DNA of 43,764 nucleotides from Desulfosarcinaceae bacterium. Its GTDB lineage: Bacteria; Desulfobacterota; Desulfobacteria; Desulfobacterales; Desulfosarcinaceae. How positions within the stretch are numbered: the first letter of the stretch is position 1; each line of letters starts with the position of its first letter. The translations under genes were made by a program, and so were the position numbers. The notes beneath the pieces are model-generated. The model did not search any database and was not told the origin of the DNA. It saw only the letters and a list, made by a program, of their open reading frames with translations. The stretch lies in contig JASJCL010000057.1 of the NCBI GenBank assembly GCA_030066015.1, forward strand, positions 1 to 43,764, written 5' to 3'. Positions 42,701-43,764 of the stretch are shown in pieces.

Positions 42701-42967
42701 AGTACCGACAGTGCCCCTCTCCGCTGGTGCCCTGGCGGGTTGGCGTGGGCCACCCGCAGGCCGTCGAAGTAGACGCTGATTTCGGGACCGTGCGGCGGAT
42801 GCGGTTACGGCGGACCAGCCAGAGCGGGCGCACCTGCAGGTGCACAAATTGCGGGCCGGTAATGTCCGCTTTGATATTGGGAAGGGTTGCATCGGCCCTT
42901 TTCCCGACCATACCGCCACGCTCCCCGCTTACTGACGAACCGATTTCGTAATTCCCCCATCAGCCAG
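42701..42967. other. GC-rich stretch with possible broken coding sequence
   Basis: Composition changes abruptly near 42715. On the minus strand two frames share protein-like pieces (FVHLQVRPLWLVRRNRIRR, then SVYFDGLRVAHANPPG), suggesting a frameshifted remnant. The family is not recognised. Confidence 0.25.
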
Positions 42968-43399
42968 CTATTGGCGCTTCAAAGGGAGGCCGAAACTGTC
43001 CAGACCGAGTAGGAGGTTGGCGTCCTTGGAGAAGATATCCAGAAAGCTGCTGTCGGCCATGTTGCAGCGAAAGCCGCGGCAGGTTTGCGGACGGTAGTGG
43101 TAGATTTTGCACCGATGGTGTCCGTTCCGCTTCTCCAGAAAGACGCAGCCCTTATCATCGGGATGGACCATGAAAATATGGCCTGCGGTCTGGGCATCGG
43201 CCTTCAATTGCGCCAGGGATTGCTCCCGCAGCTGGGCCAGGGTGAGATCGACGCCCACATGTCCCCCCATTTTGCGGATGAAGGGTGCCTCTTCGGGACG
43301 CAGGCGGATTTTGCGATAGGTGCGGCAGCAGGCGCCGCACTGGCGACACGCATGGAAGATCGTGTTCAACGCCGCTTCATCGGGCCCGTTTCGAGACAT
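42968..43399 (-). CDS. YkgJ-family cysteine-cluster protein
   Basis: The product is 143 residues from the ATG at 43399, with AGGAG eight bases upstream; a TTG at 43423 would overlap the ribosome binding site. Clustered cysteines are CRQCGACCRTY near the start, then CVFL, HHRCKIYHYRPQTCRGFRC. This is the zinc- or iron-sulfur-binding CxxCxxCC family (UPF0153/YkgJ). Its biochemical role is poorly known. It lies 11 bases after the deacetylase gene on the same strand and is probably co-transcribed with it. Confidence 0.88.
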   Translation of the reverse strand: MSRNGPDEAALNTIFHACRQCGACCRTYRKIRLRPEEAPFIRKMGGHVGVDLTLAQLREQSLAQLKADAQTAGHIFMVHPDDKGCVFLEKRNGHHRCKIYHYRPQTCRGFRCNMADSSFLDIFSKDANLLLGLDSFGLPLKRQ

Positions 43400-43410
43400 C
43401 CAATCCGCTC

Positions 43411-43764
43411 CTAAAAGGTCCAATAATTTTTGGCGGGGTGCTCGGCGATGAGTTGGGCAGCCCGCCGAGAGTAGAGAATCCCGACACGACGCGGGGACGC
43501 CGCCACCAGGCTGTCGAGGGATGTGAGCACCGCATCTTTCAGCGCCGATGGATTGTAGCCGCCCTCCAGCAGAAGCAGCAGCCGTCCCTCGCAGACCTCG
43601 TCGGCCAACAGACGCAACAGGCTGGCAATGGTACCGAACCAGGCGGTACTCAGCTCGGTCTTGCTGATGGGATCGTCGCGATGCCCGTCAAATCCGGCCG
43701 ACACCAGGATTATTTGGGGCATATATTGTTCCACCACGGCCTGCAGCACGGTGCCGGCGAGATA
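43411..43764 (-). CDS. Histone deacetylase / acetoin-utilisation family protein, C-terminal part
   Basis: The frame is open to the right edge of the window, so only the last 117 residues are present. It shows the family's late motifs: IILVSAGFDGHRDDPI, with the metal-binding Asp and His-Arg pair, and LLLLEGGYNPSALKDAV near the end. Bacterial members are zinc deacetylases acting on acetyl-lysine, acetylpolyamines or other acetylated amines. The N-terminal active-site histidines lie outside the window and cannot be checked. Confidence 0.88.
   Translation of the reverse strand, partial: YLAGTVLQAVVEQYMPQIILVSAGFDGHRDDPISKTELSTAWFGTIASLLRLLADEVCEGRLLLLLEGGYNPSALKDAVLTSLDSLVAASPRRVGILYSRRAAQLIAEHPAKNYWTF

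Noticed and set aside
1-43764. CRISPR arrays, tRNA or rRNA genes, intact transposases
   Set aside because: No regularly spaced repeat series, cloverleaf-like segment or transposase motif was recognised by eye; a tRNA or IS scan would be needed to exclude weak cases.

Overview
The window looks like a chromosomal segment of a Gram-negative, probably anaerobic or facultative bacterium. The outer membrane is indicated by an OmpA-type protein, a FadL-type porin, a second beta-barrel and a LolA-like carrier. Strong AGGAG-type ribosome binding sites are common. A GAF protein, a probable selenoprotein and the redox genes would fit the Desulfobacterota, but that placement is inference. No tRNA, rRNA, CRISPR array or intact insertion sequence was found.

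Positions 1 to about 9,250 are visibly AT-richer than the rest and look like an accessory region. They hold: a small protein resembling a free-standing protease propeptide directly upstream of a cytoplasmic-looking subtilase; an OmpA-type protein; an orphan ParA ATPase; a secreted M28 peptidase coupled to an HtrA-like protein whose whole catalytic triad is replaced; a truncated, mutated second copy of the start of the M28 gene; a GAF protein; and more than 1 kb without a convincing gene.

Positions 9,250 to 14,100 hold a Tat-signal-like protein of unknown function, a nitroreductase, a fumarate-reductase-type flavoprotein and a partly decayed redox locus. That locus has an ArsR regulator, a wrecked DsbD remnant and a small thioredoxin-fold protein with an in-frame TGA exactly at the expected redox position. 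This is probably an unrecognised selenoprotein and is the strongest find in the window. A 34-residue membrane peptide with a strong ribosome binding site lies just beyond.

Positions 14,100 to 20,850 hold a transglutaminase-like cysteine peptidase, an unknown coiled-coil protein, a double-hotdog enoyl-CoA hydratase, a small membrane protein, a TVP38-type membrane domain fused to a mercuric-reductase-like flavoprotein, and an ECF sigma factor with an overlapping zinc anti-sigma factor.

Positions 20,850 to 28,350 hold one tightly overlapping minus-strand operon: TetR regulator, LolA-like periplasmic protein, two FtsX-type permeases, a LolD-type ATPase and an outer-membrane barrel. It reads as an envelope-spanning lipid or hydrophobic-compound exporter, with a clear promoter and palindromic operator in front of tetR. 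A UGT-like glycosyltransferase is divergent from it.

Positions 28,350 to 43,764 hold a hybrid sensor kinase, an unknown protein, a FadL porin and a nucleoside salvage block: MTA phosphorylase, a class C acid phosphatase, then the overlapping operon deoB, purine nucleoside phosphorylase, deoA, cdd and deoC. After these come an MscS channel, a cold-shock protein with a textbook terminator and an unusual structured upstream region, a YkgJ-type cysteine-cluster protein, and the end of a histone-deacetylase-family gene cut by the window edge. The salvage genes together would turn nucleotides and nucleosides into free bases, ribose phosphates, acetaldehyde and glyceraldehyde 3-phosphate.
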